Assembly: GCA_928212115.1 (NCBI GenBank)
Contig: CAKMRJ010005523.1
Coordinates: 243,732,594 to 243,796,593 of the forward strand
Reading direction: 5' to 3'
DNA from: Lactuca virosa
Lineage: Eukaryota; Streptophyta; Magnoliopsida; Asterales; Asteraceae
Length of the DNA: 64,000 nucleotides
Part shown: positions 33,523 to 44,544 of the stretch, in pieces
How the letters are laid out: the number at the start of each line of letters is the position of its first letter
How positions within the stretch are numbered: position 1 is the first letter of the stretch
Program-made: the position numbers and the translations under genes
Notes under the pieces: model-generated
Database searches by the model: none
What the model saw: only the letters and a program-made list of their open reading frames with translations
What the model was told of the DNA's origin: nothing

Positions 33523-36286
33523 GGCTAAAGGAAGTGGTCACACTCCTAACACTCTGCCACATCATTTTTTTTTGCTGCCATGTCATTTTTTGGCATGCCA
33601 CCTTGCTAGCATCTTTTCCTTAACATTTTATAGGGAGTGGTAGCATCCCTAACATTCCTTATTTTTTTTATAATTTTTTTACCAAAATTAAATAAATTAT
33701 ATTTTTTAATACACAAACATTTAATATTAAACAAATTATATTTTTATAAAACATAAAAATTTAATATTAAATAAAAAGGTTTCTATTTTTGATTTGAAAC
33801 TTTGGGGACCAAATGTGTAACTTTTTTATTTCTTCCTCAATAATTCTCTGTTACTTCACCAATTTGTTGATTTGAAAAAAAAAAGAAAAAGAGAAAAAAA
33901 CACAAAAGGAAAAGAGCCGATCAAATCTATCTTTTCTTCTCCAACTTCTCTTTCCTCTCGCTAACAAAATAGCGATCTTAGCATGGCGAGTCTTGTGACA
34001 AAACTAAAAGGTGGTTCTGGCGAACTGCTGGCCTCTCTTGGCGAGCTGGAGGCGAGGGCCACTCCCTCCAGCCTTGTAAAATATTAATATAAACTTCAAA
34101 TATAATATTACTAACTCAATTCAAACCAATTATGAGTTTATGACCCATTACAAAGAACCGGATCCACTAAATTTATTACGTTTGACCCATTTTAATTTTG
34201 TTATATAACAAAATTCATGATTTATATGGGGGCGACACGCATGCAGCATGTGATGGCAGCTCTCTTGTTTGACATGGAATTCACCATATCCAAAACATGA
34301 TGTTTCGTCTTCTGCCGCCCACTAATAATGACACGTGTCGTTGCCTCTCAATTTTGATCTCATGTGGTTTTTACTAAGGGGTATGTCATATCAAACCTAT
34401 AAAAAAATTGATGCCACTTCATCGTTATGTCAGCTCCACCACCAACCTACTATCAACCCAATAACTTTTGAAAATGGTCACCATTCCACATTGTTTTTTT
34501 ATTTTTTTAACATTAGAATAATTTAAAAAATAATTATTAAACAAAATATTAATTACAAACATTTGACATTAATTTAAAAAACAGAAATTTAAAATCTACA
34601 TTACTTAAAAAAACATAATCATTTAAAACCTAAATTACTAAAAAAAACATAAAAAATATTACTCGTCCTCCTCCTCGTCGTCGTCATTGCCACCATGTTG
34701 CTGGAATTGCCTTTGGCATATATGTTCGGTCAAATCATAACGTAAATTGTGATGTGTTTCAGTGTTTTGTATTTCCAAAAGTCGTGTGAAGTATGCAGGG
34801 CTGCCGACTTGTATTACTGCAGGTGAGTTAAGAATATCTTCCGGATTATACATACAAATAGCCCTACCCTCTTCTTCAATTATCATGTTATGTAAAATAA
34901 CACAAGCAGTCAACACCTTCGTCAATTTCGCCCTATCCCATGACCGTGTCGAATGTTTGATAATGTGTCACTTTTGTTTGAGGACCCCAAACGCCCGTTC
35001 CACATCTTTCATTGCCGATTCTTGTGCTAACGTGAACAATTTTTGTTTTTCATCGGTCGTAAATGAGTACGACTTGACAAACATAGCGTGCTCTGGATAT
35101 ATCTCATCACTAAGGTAATACCCATAATTATATTGATGTTCATTCACAACGAACGACATGTTTGGTGCTTTACCCTGCAAAATATCATTAAATATCAGAG
35201 AGGCTCAAAGCACATTCAGGTCGTTGTTTGACCCCACCATACCAAAGAATGCATGCCAAAACCATAGGTCATGTGAAGCAACGACCTCTAGTATAATAGT
35301 CGGCACGCCATGATCACCTCGTGTGAATTGACCTCGACATGCATTGAGACAATTTGCCTACTCCAATGTGTACAATCAATGATGCCAAGCATTCCTGGTA
35401 AGCCACACTTAGCTTCATGTGCGGCATACAATTGTTCGATATCATTTCTAGTTGGATGTCGCAAGTATATGTCATCATAAAGCTCTATGACATACTCACA
35501 AAAAAGATAAGCACATTCTCTCCCAGTCCTCTCAGAAATTTTCAGATACTCATCTGACGCGTCTGCGGCTATGCCGTATGCCAATTGTCTAAGGGCTACT
35601 GTGTATTTTTGTATTGTACTAAAACCACGTTTACCTCTTGCATCCCATCTCAATTGGAAAAACTCATAATTGTTTTCCAAATCTCTAGCTATACGTAAAA
35701 ATAAATTTCTACTAATACGGAATCGGTCTTCAAATTTTGATAGGTCGTACAAACTATCAGGGGAAAAGTAATGACGTACCAAAAGCTCGTGTGCCGCCAT
35801 ACGATCCCGATTTATCGAAATTCTATGCTTCCTGTCAGTATTTGAACTTTCGCCTCTTTGTAGCACCCTATTGCGTGCGATGAACAACAACGTGTACAAC
35901 ACCAAGTCATCTTCATCAGAGCTACCATCATCATCAGATGAAGAAGAAGAAATCGAATCTGCAAAATTATTCATATCTATATTTGAAAGTGTGTTTGAAA
36001 GAGGGAATAGAAATATGTTTGTAATGTGAATGGAAATGTGTTTGTTTATATTGTGTATGTATTTATATATGTGTGTTAAGTTTTGTTTTATTTTTTTACG
36101 TTGGTAACGGTCAAAGGAAGAAAAAAGCAACGGTAAAAAATGCTTAACCAATCAAGTCGTTCGTCTTCGTCCTTAGCTGGACCCACGCCACAAGGCACCT
36201 ACGCACACCTGCGGCGGTGTGCACGCGTAGGTGGCCTTGCCACATAGGCATTACGCGTAGCCAAGTCCAACCCATACCGCAAAGCC
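33523..36286 (-). mobile_element. PIF/Harbinger element with degenerate transposase (TSD TTA)
   Basis: The ends are GGCTAAAGG (from 33523) and the inverse of GGCTTTGCGG (ending 36286), flanked by TTA at 33520-33522 and 36287-36289. The 3-bp TTA duplication and the encoded transposase both point to PIF/Harbinger. The TIRs are poorly conserved beyond GGCT. No second (Myb-like) ORF was found in the 2.76 kb. Confidence 0.75.
34659..35974 (-). pseudogene. PIF/Harbinger transposase (ALP1-like DDE), degenerate
   Basis: The likely start is ATG at 35974 (MNNFADS), followed by a serine/aspartate-rich stretch. The DDE nuclease domain has its first aspartate in GIIDCTHW, the second in GSNNDLNVL and the glutamate in DVERAFGVLK. 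RAICMYNPE and an acidic DDDEEEDE tail close the protein. One base is lost near 35369 (after THW). In-frame stops follow: TAG beside the frameshift, TGA after NDLNVL, and TGA for the tryptophan after GVLKQ. The total length, about 430 codons, fits a full-length transposase. The enzyme would cut and insert Harbinger ends; this copy cannot. Confidence 0.85.
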
Positions 36287-36293
36287 TTAATGT

Positions 36294-36520
36294 CATAAAA
36301 ACCTGTTGGTTTGCAGGAAATTGTTGGTTTAACCATAGTAGGTTTTTATGTTCATTTATGCCTTAAATTTTGGTAGATTTTGTCATTTAAACCCTTTTAT
36401 TTGGTTAATTTCATAAAAACCCCTAAGTTTGTAGGATATTGTTGGGTTTACCCAAAATGGTTTTTTATGTCCATTTATGCCTCAAATTTTGATAGATTTT
36501 GCCATTTACCCTTTTATCCG
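36294..36520 (+). repeat. Two tandem units of about 115 bp
   Basis: Both units run CATAAAAACC, then TTGCAGGA/TTGTAGGA, ATTGTTGG, TTTTTATGT and CATTTATGCC, ending in ATTTACCC or ATTTAAACCC. Confidence 0.75.
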
Positions 36521-36567
36521 GTTTGCGGGGTCTCAACAAGTCACCAGGCCCACTGAAATGCTTACTA

Positions 36568-37412
36568 AGCAGTATATTGTTTGGAAATATCACTTTAAAC
36601 ACCTCATTAAATCCAGCCTAGACATCACTCCCGTAAGTAGATCAATTATTATAACGACTTGGAATTATTGATAAATCTTAATTATAGGTTCCTAGTAACG
36701 ACTTATAACACTGATTATAACTTACGCGGAAGCAGAGTAAGTGTAGCTCACTTACATAGTACTATTGATGAGAATCGGGATCTAAGCTGGCAGAATACTG
36801 ACTCGGGATCTCCCACTCAAAGGCTACTACTCAGTTGAGTATTCAGGGGTGTCATAGGGCTTCACCACAGAATAAAAACGAAGGAAAAGGGCTAAAAAGG
36901 TAACATTGCTCGAGAGAGAAGGTGTGTAAGGGTGTGGAGGTGAAAGCATATACGAAGCGGAGTATTTATAGGCGAAAAAATATACGCGCCACACACCCTG
37001 GTCTTGCATGCCGCATACTAGGCTGACGTGGCTCCATCCAAGAGTTGACACATGTCCTATAACGGGTGGGGTTGCGTGGCTGCTGCGCGTCGTTTTTTTT
37101 TATTTTAAAAATTGTGTAACTTCTTCATACGAACTCCGATTTTGACGTACTTTATATCCTTGGAAAGTTCTCGACGAGATCTACAACTTTCCTTTAGACT
37201 CCATCACCTAATTCTGAATTTATTTTTCATCTCTATTTTTATAAAATTAAATGATTTTGCTAAAATCATAACTTTCTCGTACGGAGTCTGATTTTGGTGT
37301 TCCTTTTACCAAAATTCTTATCTTAAAAAGTACTATGACTTTCATTTTGGTGGTTTTACTCAAAAGTCAATCACTCTCTTCATACTTTTTTACATCACAC
37401 ATTCCTTGTGCG
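36568..37412 (-). mobile_element. Fragment of a solo-LTR family (minus)
   Basis: Matches 24342-25199 in both orientation and order: CAGTATATTGTTTGGAAATA, the TATTTATAGGCG TATA region (36963-36970) and CATCACACATTCC near the right end. The left third of the LTR is missing. No target duplication found. Confidence 0.7.
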
Positions 37413-37496
37413 CGTTTGACTTTTATATCTTATAATAATCATATCTAATGATTTCTACGAAATTTATATTTTCAGGATCGGGACGACGTGTACTTT

Positions 37497-37548
<52 letters not shown>

Positions 37549-37714
37549 GTTTTGGTGCACTTGTTTTTCGATTTACAGACGATTCGGCTGATTTTTCCTA
37601 TTTTCCCTTAATACGAAACAACTATTATATAGTCTATAGCGCACACGACTATAGATTATCCTATTCAGGAATTTAATTATAATAATTAGTGCTTATGTGT
37701 ATCTTGAATTTGCA
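37413..37714. other. AT-rich interval with (TA)n tract
   Basis: Contains a TA repeat at 37499-37544; otherwise nothing recognised. Confidence 0.6.
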
Positions 37715-38165
37715 GGCATTACAAAAGGTATGAACTTTATACATTCTAGAGATGAACAATGAGGTGTAGATTCTGGATCCAAGAGCTTGAATGCACCACT
37801 ACTTCTCCAATGATCTTCCTTCACCATCAAGAAAACCAAAAATCACTCAAAAGCTTCAAAACTCACACTCAAGGGTTAGGGTTTCGATATCAAGGCTAAG
37901 AGGGATAGAGGTTGGTCATAAGAAGGTCCAAGTGGAATAGGATGCTTAAATAGGGGACACAACCCTAAAAATTTAAGGTTTTGGGAACAACATGAGTACG
38001 CCCATCGTACTCAATGTGTACGCCAACGTACACAACAAAAGTTGCGATCTTTTAATGACTTACGCCCGACGTACACTTCATGTACGCCCAACGTAAGGAT
38101 CTATTTTGCAAAATAATTTCATTTTTTGGTTGAAAGTGGAAATACCTGGAAACGGGTGTTATAAT
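37715..38165 (-). mobile_element. Fragment of a GTACG-palindrome LTR (minus)
   Basis: Layout matches the promoter half of element B's LTR: a GGGTTAGGGTTT region, the minus-strand TATA-like CCTATTTAAG (37945-37954), then GTACGCCCATCGTAC (37996-38010), GTACGCCAACGTAC and CGCCCAACGTA. Sequence identity with B is low, so it is a separate family. Confidence 0.55.
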
Positions 38166-38182
38166 AATACAACAAAAGAAGG

Positions 38183-38250
38183 CTATTCTATTGGTTAGGC
38201 GTGTGACTCGTGAATGGAGGGTCTCGTGTTTGAGGCTAGCAATTTGTGTT
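38183..38250 (+). mobile_element. Possible tRNA-derived SINE remnant
   Basis: ATTGGTTAGGCGTG resembles a pol III A box, and GTGTTTGAGGC about 40 bases later resembles a B box. No clear tail or target duplication; could be chance. Confidence 0.25.
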
Positions 38251-38259
38251 TTTTCGAAA

Positions 38260-39480
38260 ACTTAGGGTGTGTTTGGGATTAGTTTTATAAAAATTATTGG
38301 CTTTTTAAAAATCTTAAAAGTAAAATAAACAGTAGGCATTTTTTAAAATAGTGTTTTTATTAGTTTGTTAAAAGAGATTTAAAAAAAACATATAAAACTT
38401 GATTTTTTTTAATTTCTTTAGACTTTTAACCACAGTAGCTTTAAATATGAAATTTTAAGTCAAATTTTTTTTAACTTATTGATTTTTAGCTTTTATCATC
38501 GATCTAAACATCAAAAAAAATCTCCAACACCCCTTATTGATTTTCATTGTTACAATCCCAAATCCATTATTTTTTCTTTCGATCATTATTTTGGAGTATT
38601 ATTTATTGAATTAAAATCTTATTATTTGATAAATATTGGCATGTCTAAAAAAGAAATATATTTAAAAAAATGTTATTACAAACATTGTAATTAACATAAT
38701 TGGTTAACGAGATACATTTGTGATGTAACCAAAATGGACATGTAGTATGTTTTTTTTAGGATTACGTTCTTAGAAAACTTGTGGTTAGAATATAAAGGCA
38801 GTTAACAACAAAGCTTCGATTTGGACTTAGTGATCGTGGAATAAGTTTTTCGTGTGTTATGGTTTTTTGCACACAAATTTTTATAGTGCGAAATGATTAT
38901 ATGTAGTTTCCTAATTATTTGTTGATAGCATGCTTTATCATAAATTGAGTTGCGTGCAAATGTTATTGTATTTGTTTAACTATTATGTGATTTCTTGGGA
39001 TGACACATTTAGTATATATGGGGCATTTTATAGTTGTGAGCATGATGGACGTATGAGGATGAGAATTGAGAACTTTACTCACTTCTATGAATATTTAAAA
39101 TAGTTGAGCACAATAGACAGGTTGTGCCAAGGGCAACGGAAAAGAACTTTGGTTATTCATCTAAATATTTAAAACACTTGAGCACAATGGAAAAATTGTA
39201 CCAAGGGCTAAGGAAAATGAGTTGTTGGTTCTTTCTCTTAATATTTTGATATTCCCTTAAATTGTGTCATTGGATGATATGTATTAACATATATTTGTAT
39301 CAGAAATATATATGATAAAATTATATTTTTTTTAAAGTGATAGACATATATGTGCAACAAGAACTAACTAAACCATAGACTTACCTAGTTAGAAATTTAA
39401 ATGTGAGCAACCCAAAGAATTTTATTACAAGTGATAATGGAAAAGAGAAAAGAGAAGACTTAGTCAAGAAGATGACAAAG
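38260..39480. other. Intergenic DNA
   Basis: No gene. A TAGGGTGTGTTTGGGATTAG start at 38266 resembles a MITE end but has no convincing partner. A tandem duplication is listed separately. Confidence 0.5.
39081..39235 (+). repeat. Tandem duplication, about 76-bp period
   Basis: Two diverged units share AATATTTAAAA, TTGAGCACAAT and CAAGGGC. Confidence 0.7.
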
Positions 39481-39488
39481 GACTTCCG

Positions 39489-39646
39489 CTAAGATGTAAC
39501 ATCCAAAAATATTCACTTGAAGACCTTACTTTACTTTTATTGCTTATGATATAGTTATATAATAATAAGATTAGAACTGATATTAAGAGATGTTTAATTA
39601 TTATTTTGTTATCCAGTATCATGAAAGTTAAGGTGTTACATCTTAG
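39489..39646. mobile_element. Small element with perfect 13-bp inverted ends
   Basis: CTAAGATGTAACA (39489-39501) and TGTTACATCTTAG (39634-39646) are exact inverse copies, 158 bp overall. No target duplication is seen. The ends contain the TGTAACA/TGTTACA of Gypsy LTRs, so a much-reduced LTR derivative is also possible. Confidence 0.5.
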
Positions 39647-40003
39647 GGACCTTACAAAGATTCTGAAAAACAGTTATAATTTCCAAACAACCACAAATGA
39701 ATTCTCAAAAATTATAATTGTCATTCTTATCTGAGTATAAATTGAGGCTATATTATGGGTTTTTTAAAGTAATTAATTTGATAAAATTCATAATCCGAGT
39801 CTGATTATTTCTTTTCTTCTTGTGACGGATAAAAATAATTGTTTTGTGATTAAATTATTTGTAGAATCCAATCATACTGTGAAGATATTTTTCAAAGAAA
39901 ATGATTACATGGTTTGATCACAATCCAAACTGTTAGGAAGACATGCGATATTTGTCAATACTCAGAACAAACCTGATGCCACTTGCCAAGTTCTGATGAC
40001 CTT
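39647..40003. other. AT-rich intergenic DNA
   Basis: No gene. TGTTAGGAAGACATGCG at 39931 resembles the start of the Copia LTR at 40004 and may be a partial duplicate of it. Confidence 0.4.
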
Positions 40004-41097
40004 TGTTAGGAAGTAATGCGGATAACAAGAAAAACTATAAGAACACAAGACACAATATTTACATGTGCGGTCAAGGTGACCTACGTCCACGGGCAGGAGG
40101 GGAGTATTCTTTATTTCAGAGCTCTCAAACAGAGGTTATAAGTACAATTTTCACAGAGATTCTCCTAACACTCTAGAATTAAAGATACAAGACACACCAA
40201 ATGACTCTGCATTCATCCATATTTATACTTGAGGGATCAGACCTAAAACCATAATGGGCCCATTAGCCCATAGGCCCATGAAAGGTGTCAACCAATCACA
40301 ATGCGCCATGCATCATCTTCTAGAACATTCATCCTTGCATGAGCATCAACAACACACATTATGGAGCATCATGATCCATAGTGGCATATCATGATACAAG
40401 AGTGGCATATCAGGATCATCATGGCATATCAACCATCATGGTGGCACATCAAGTAATAATCCTTGAGCATCTTCAACTTCTGAGCTTCCTTGAACAATCT
40501 TGAGCATCATAGGGGACTTCATAACATAGGGCTCATCCAGGGATACCTTGGCATATCAAGGAACCAGGCTGCAAATCCTTGCATCAAGATGGTACATCAG
40601 GCATGAGGACGGCACATCTTGATCAAGGGATATCACATCCTCTCCAAGGTTAGCATATCTAGACATCCACTCCACAATGGCGCATCCACCTCATGAATGG
40701 AATATCCTGTCACTTTATGGCATATCATGTCACTTGGTGTCAAATCCTGTCACTTGATGGCATATCAAGTCACTTCATGGCATATCAAGCCACTTCATGA
40801 CATATCGAGTCACTTCGTGGCATATCAAGTTCCAATAGTGGCACAACTTGACTTCTAAGTGGTTCATCCAAGAATGGGATACTCCATTCAACTTCCAGGT
40901 TCCCTATACCTCCTTTTAGAAGATCTGTTCCTTTGTCATTTGATTCGTTCCTTTGTTAGGAGATCCGTTCCTTTCTCAGATGATCTGTTCCTTTGTTACA
41001 TGCTCCATGAACCCCAAGTGTTCCATTGAGTTTCAAGTGCTCCATTGAACTCAAATGCTCCATATGAATGCTCCAAATGCTCGATTCACATTTAACA
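40004..41097 (-). repeat. 3' LTR of Copia F
   Basis: Plus-strand ends TGTTAGGAAG and TTTAACA (TG...CA), 1094 bp. Next to it the minus strand reads AAGTGAAGGTGTAGAT, a worn polypurine tract. It contains two minisatellites: about eight 20-22-bp units with GGCATATCAAGTCACTT (40694-40830), and GTTCCTTTGT and TGCTCCATTGAA units (40927-41085). Confidence 0.65.
40694..40830 (-). repeat. Minisatellite in Copia F LTR
   Basis: Units of 20-22 bp with the consensus TGGCATATCAAGTCACTTCA; looser copies extend left to about 40380. Confidence 0.8.
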
Positions 41098-41289
41098 ATC
41101 TACACCTTCACTTGAGCATCCTCTAAACTCCACCTCAAAAAAGAACTTCCTCTCTCTTCCTGCCATAAAGTCCCGAATGGTCTTACCTTCTGCGAACATC
41201 CACCAAGTCCAAGCAAAGCTTGAACTTCTCTCTGGGAAACTACCTTGTCTCTATGTATTCCAATCTCTCCTTGGTATTAGATTTTTGAA

Positions 41290-41531
41290 TGCATAACCTG
41301 TCATAGAGCATGATAGGTTTCTCTACCTTCAAGAGAAAACTTTGAACGAGACCAACCGCCAATGATCTTCTTATTTTCAGATCACTTTCATGCTCCAAGT
41401 CTATCAATCCAACCAAGTCCGTATGTCATGCATTAGCACCATACACCAGAAAAACATCAAGCATTCCTTTCAAGTGTTGGAAGATCCACTTGACTACTTC
41501 CTAATGAGATTTTCTCCGAGTACCTCGAACC
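41290..41531 (-). pseudogene. pol: Copia F RNase H fragment
   Basis: The minus strand reads VVKWIFQHLKG, DVFLVYGANA, HTDLVG and RRSLAVG. These correspond to the AVKWILRYLKG...RRSLTGY region that links RT and RNase H in Copia polyproteins. Stops are present. It is cut at 41531/41532 by the chimera's insertion. Confidence 0.65.
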
Positions 41532-41536
41532 ACCAA

Positions 41537-43117
41537 TGAAACATCTCAAAAATACGTTCCAAAAATTTCATTTTTGTTTTATATATAAATTAAATTATAG
41601 TAACTCAAATCATCTCAGAAAACATAAGTGATAATATCTCAAACCATCATATCAAAAACACTGTATCAAGATCACATGTCCAAATATCAGAGTAAATCAG
41701 TGTAAATCATCCCAGGGTAAACACTGTGGCGTGTGCAATGCAGTCATCCCGAGCTCTTCCCCTTACTAGCGGAAGTACTTGAAACCAAAACTGAAAACTG
41801 TAAGCACGAATCTTAGTGAGTCTCCCCAAACTACCACATACCATACACATAATCACATAATCGCATACATTGGACCCCTGCCCTGCTACATCGGTCCCCG
41901 CCCAACATCAGACCGCATCTGGCATCGGGCCCCGCCCGACATCGAGCAAAGCTCGACATACATATGAGCATAACTATTAATACACATAACATAGCATAAC
42001 CACTTAACTATAGACCTATAGACATTCCTCGGGCCCAGCCCGGCATCGGACTGAAATCCGAAAACATACAAACATTCCTCGGGAACCGCCCCGGCATCGA
42101 ACCGTTGTCCGGAAACACACAACTACATCTACATGCAAGAATCACAAAGACATTAAGCATGCTAACATCCTTAGGGTACCGTCCTGGCATCGGATCGAAA
42201 TCCGGAAAAGCATATAAACCTACATCGGGCCCCGCCCGACATCGGATCTTAATCTGGAACATACTAACATACATAAACAGGTCGGCCTTGGTGCCTTAGA
42301 CCCGTTCCTACTGGAGGAAAACTCACATCGCAAAGTTGACTGTGAAATCTTGCGGTGAGGAATCTCTGACGGCTGCTCCAACGACTCCCCGACTATCATT
42401 ATCACAATAACACTTAGTCAAAATATGATAATCCTTCTTAGGGTAAAATGACCATTTTACCCCTGGTCAAAGTCAACATTCTGGTCAAAGTCAACATTCT
42501 AAGTTGACTCAACTCGTCGAGTTAACTCATCAACTCGCCAAAACCCTGAAATCGCGATCCAACTCGTCGAGTCATCCCCCTGACTCGCCGAGTTTCCTAG
42601 CTACTTATAGTCGCGATTTGGCGAATCAACTCGTCAAGTCCCTTTGTAGACTCGCCGAGTTTTATATCGTACAAAATCGGGACAAAACGACATCAACTCG
42701 TCGAGTCCCTCTCTGGAATCTCCGAATTCCTCGGTCTGTTTGGGCCATCTTAAAGGATTAAGCCCCTACTCTTCAGATCCAAACTCCATACTTCATCTAC
42801 ATACTGGAAATGCCCTTTTAAGGGTAAAGTTTCCAACATTACACGTTAATAGTCCTTCTTAATGGGTTTAGCTCAAACCCTAGTTCTCTAGAACATAGAT
42901 CTTGGTCCAAAAGCCATTATACTCCAAACCAAAGCATGAAAACTGAGATCTAGGTCCTAGACACCAAATGAACATGTAAAGTCTCAGACTTTCTCCATGC
43001 ATGGCCTTTTGGGGCTTAAAAGGCCAAAACTAAACCTTAAAGCTTGCATGGGGCTTCCATGGTCATAAAGTTTGCACATTTATGCCATGAAACCCCTTTC
43101 AAATCCTCTGCAACAAC
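41537..43117 (-). repeat. Gypsy LTR portion of the chimera
   Basis: On the minus strand it holds palindromes AACTCGTCGAGTT (42511-42523) and ACTCGCCGAGT or ACTCGTCGAGT (42562-42706, four copies). A GTGAGT donor lies at 42326, a CGGGCCCCGCCCGACATCGG minisatellite at 41880-42260 and ACTCACTAAG at 41812-41821. TTTCAAG (ending near 41777) stands in place of CAG as acceptor. Confidence 0.75.
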
Positions 43118-43199
43118 TCCCATAAGAACTCTGCAGTTAAGCGTGCTCAGGCGGGAGTAGTACCAGGATGGGTGACCCCCTGGGAAGTCCTCGTGCCGA
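43118..43199 (+). other. 5S rRNA-like segment, first LTR of Cassandra
   Basis: Matches positions about 39-119 of plant 5S rRNA, including box A (AGTTAAGCGTGCT) and box C (GGATGGGTGACC). It lacks the first third of 5S, so it is not a 5S gene. Confidence 0.85.
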
Positions 43200-43432
43200 G
43201 TGGCCCAAAACGGACAATATTGTGATACGTGCCAGAGGGGGATGTTACAAATGGTATCAGAGATGGGGCACGGATTGATGTGTTCGACGGGGACGTCAAA
43301 ACCCTATCATGGGGGGTGAAGATAGGTTTATACCCGATCCTACATCGGTTTGGAAGGAGAAAGGAACATTTCCTTAAAAGGGGTGTGAATACCTTCCTTG
43401 TCACAATGTGTTTTAAAGTTGTGAGGGCAGCA

Positions 43433-43516
43433 GATCCCATAAGAACTCTGCAGTTAAGCGTGCTCGGGCGGGAGTAGTACCGGGATGGGTGACCCCCTGG
43501 GAAGTCCTCGTGCTGA
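43433..43516 (+). other. 5S rRNA-like segment, second LTR of Cassandra
   Basis: Same span as the first copy, with AGTTAAGCGTGCTCGGGCG and GGGATGGGTGACC retained. This is the pol III internal control region in the LTR. Confidence 0.85.
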
Positions 43517-43571
43517 GTGGCCCAAAGCGGACAATATTATGATACGTGCCAGAGGGGGATGTTACAACCAA

Positions 43572-43780
43572 AGAAGTACCAACGAGTTTGTACTGATCAT
43601 AATAAAATGATCCCAAGACTTTCTGAAAGTAATGAGAAATGTATAACCATCCTTCTCTTCTATAAATCCGAACCTCCAACCTTGCTATCTTCTTTTCAGC
43701 TCCTAAATTGTTCATCACAAACTCATTCTTCAAAAGCTTCTTCAAGTTGTCATTCCCATCGTCAGCATCACCAGACACTT
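43572..43780 (-). pseudogene. pol: Copia F reverse transcriptase fragment
   Basis: The minus strand reads NLKKLLKNEFVMNNLGAEKK and GWLYISHYFQKVLGSF. This parallels the RT end of Copia polyproteins (LKK-LL-EF-MKDLG-AKKILG, then LYLSQ-YI-KVL). The upstream catalytic part is absent. The frame continues into the chimera only because of chance sequence. Confidence 0.65.
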
Positions 43781-43828
43781 CTTCCCTGGGTTGAACAAGG
43801 GATTCCTCATGTCTATGTTGTTTTATGC

Positions 43829-44480
43829 CACCATGCTGAGTATTCTTATAATAATAGGCATCATGCCAGCATTGGCATGCCTCCCTTTGAGCTTATTTAT
43901 TGTAGGAGGTATCAGACTCCTATTTGTTGGGGCGAGGTCGGCCAGAGGGTCATGGAGAGCACGAAGATAGTGCTCAAGACGACCGAGCTTATCTAGAAAG
44001 TTAAACAGAGATTGCTGAGGGCCTAGAGCCTCCAGAAGAGTTATACGGATCGACGACGCTCTGAGAAAAAGTTTCAGGTGGGAGATTTGGTGCTTCAGAT
44101 GGTATCACCCTGGAAGGGTGTTATCCGCTTCAGGAAGCGGGGCAACTTGGACCCTAGGTTTATTGGCCCTTTCAGAGTATTGGACCATGTAGGCAAGGTG
44201 GCTTACCAGTTGGATCTACCAGATGAGTTGAGGCAGATTCATGATACCTTCCATGTTTTCCAGTTGAGAAAGTGTATAGCTGACGAGATAGTTGTGGTTC
44301 CTTTGGAGGAAATTTAGGTCGATGATCGCCTGAATTACATCAAGAGGCCTGTGGCAATTCTAGATCAAAGAGGGAAGATTTTGAGGAACAATGTAGTGAA
44401 CTTGGTCAAAGTTCAGTGGCAACACAGAAAAGGCTCGGAGTGGACGTGGGTGCCCAAGACTGAGATGGGCGAGCACTAGC
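43829..44480 (+). pseudogene. pol: Family E pol 3' end: integrase C-terminus and chromodomain
   Basis: The frame reads SYNNRHHASIGMPPFELIYC, ICWGEVGQRVM, FQVGDLVLQMVSPWKGVI, FIGPFRVLDHVGKVAYQLDL and QIHDTFHVFQLRKC. The chromodomain-like segment is YIKRPVAIL, then VQWQHRKGSEWTW. This is the same protein family as element A's pol end and better preserved, with a few stops. The upstream pol is missing at the border with Copia F. It is followed by a polypurine tract and LTR. Confidence 0.85.
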
Positions 44481-44531
44481 TGATCTGTTTTTCTAGGCTG
44501 ACTTCAAAGGATAAGTCTGATGTCTGATTCT

Positions 44532-44544
44532 CGTGGGGGAGAAT
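44532..44544 (+). other. Polypurine tract of family E
   Basis: CGTGGGGGAGAAT directly precedes the LTR start. Confidence 0.75.

Larger units (their letters stand above)
41537..43566. mobile_element. Chimera of Gypsy LTR (minus) and Cassandra-type TRIM (plus), one TSD (accaa)
   Basis: The whole 2030-bp block is flanked by accaa at 41532-41536 and 43567-43571. The left end is a Gypsy LTR end on the minus strand (TGAAACATC for TGTAACATC). The right end is a Cassandra LTR end on the plus strand (GGATGTTACA). The Gypsy LTR lacks its promoter-side third, which Cassandra replaces. Origin by strand/template switching before integration, or by a Cassandra insertion followed by deletion between GTTACA termini, are both possible. 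Confidence 0.7.
43118..43566 (+). mobile_element. Cassandra-type TRIM (5'-truncated) with 5S-like LTRs
   Basis: Two copies of 5S rRNA-like sequence (43118-43199 and 43433-43516) are each followed by GGCCCAAA, ACGGACAATATT or GCGGACAATATT, and AGAGGGGGATGTTACA. Between them lie primer site TGGTATCAGAG (43252-43262) and a short non-coding interior. Cassandra elements are TRIMs whose LTRs carry a 5S promoter. The first LTR lacks the part before its 5S segment. Confidence 0.85.
40004..43790 (-). mobile_element. Ty1/Copia relic F (truncated, with internal insertion)
   Basis: On the minus strand the order is RT fragment (43572-43780), inserted chimera (41537-43566 plus duplicated target), RNase H fragment (about 41290-41531) and 3' LTR (40004-41097). 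That is Copia order once the chimera is removed. The 5' LTR, gag, protease and integrase are missing; the right edge abuts Gypsy pol of family E near 43790-43830. Confidence 0.7.

Noticed and set aside
33182..33601. 139-codon minus-strand frame
   Set aside because: Built from AAT repeats and poly-T; hydrophobic low-complexity translation only, and it crosses the Harbinger element boundary.
38266..38540. MITE between TAGGGTGTGTTTGG and CCAACACCCCTTA
   Set aside because: End similarity is weak and no target duplication is visible.
39931..40003. TGTTAGGAAG at 39931 as the true left end of the Copia F LTR
   Set aside because: The second TGTTAGGAAG at 40004 fits equally well as an end and similarity between the two decays within 20 bases; 40004 was kept, but 39931 is not excluded.
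43118..43516. Genuine 5S rRNA genes
   Set aside because: Both copies lack the first third of 5S and each sits in an LTR next to a primer site; they are Cassandra LTR parts.
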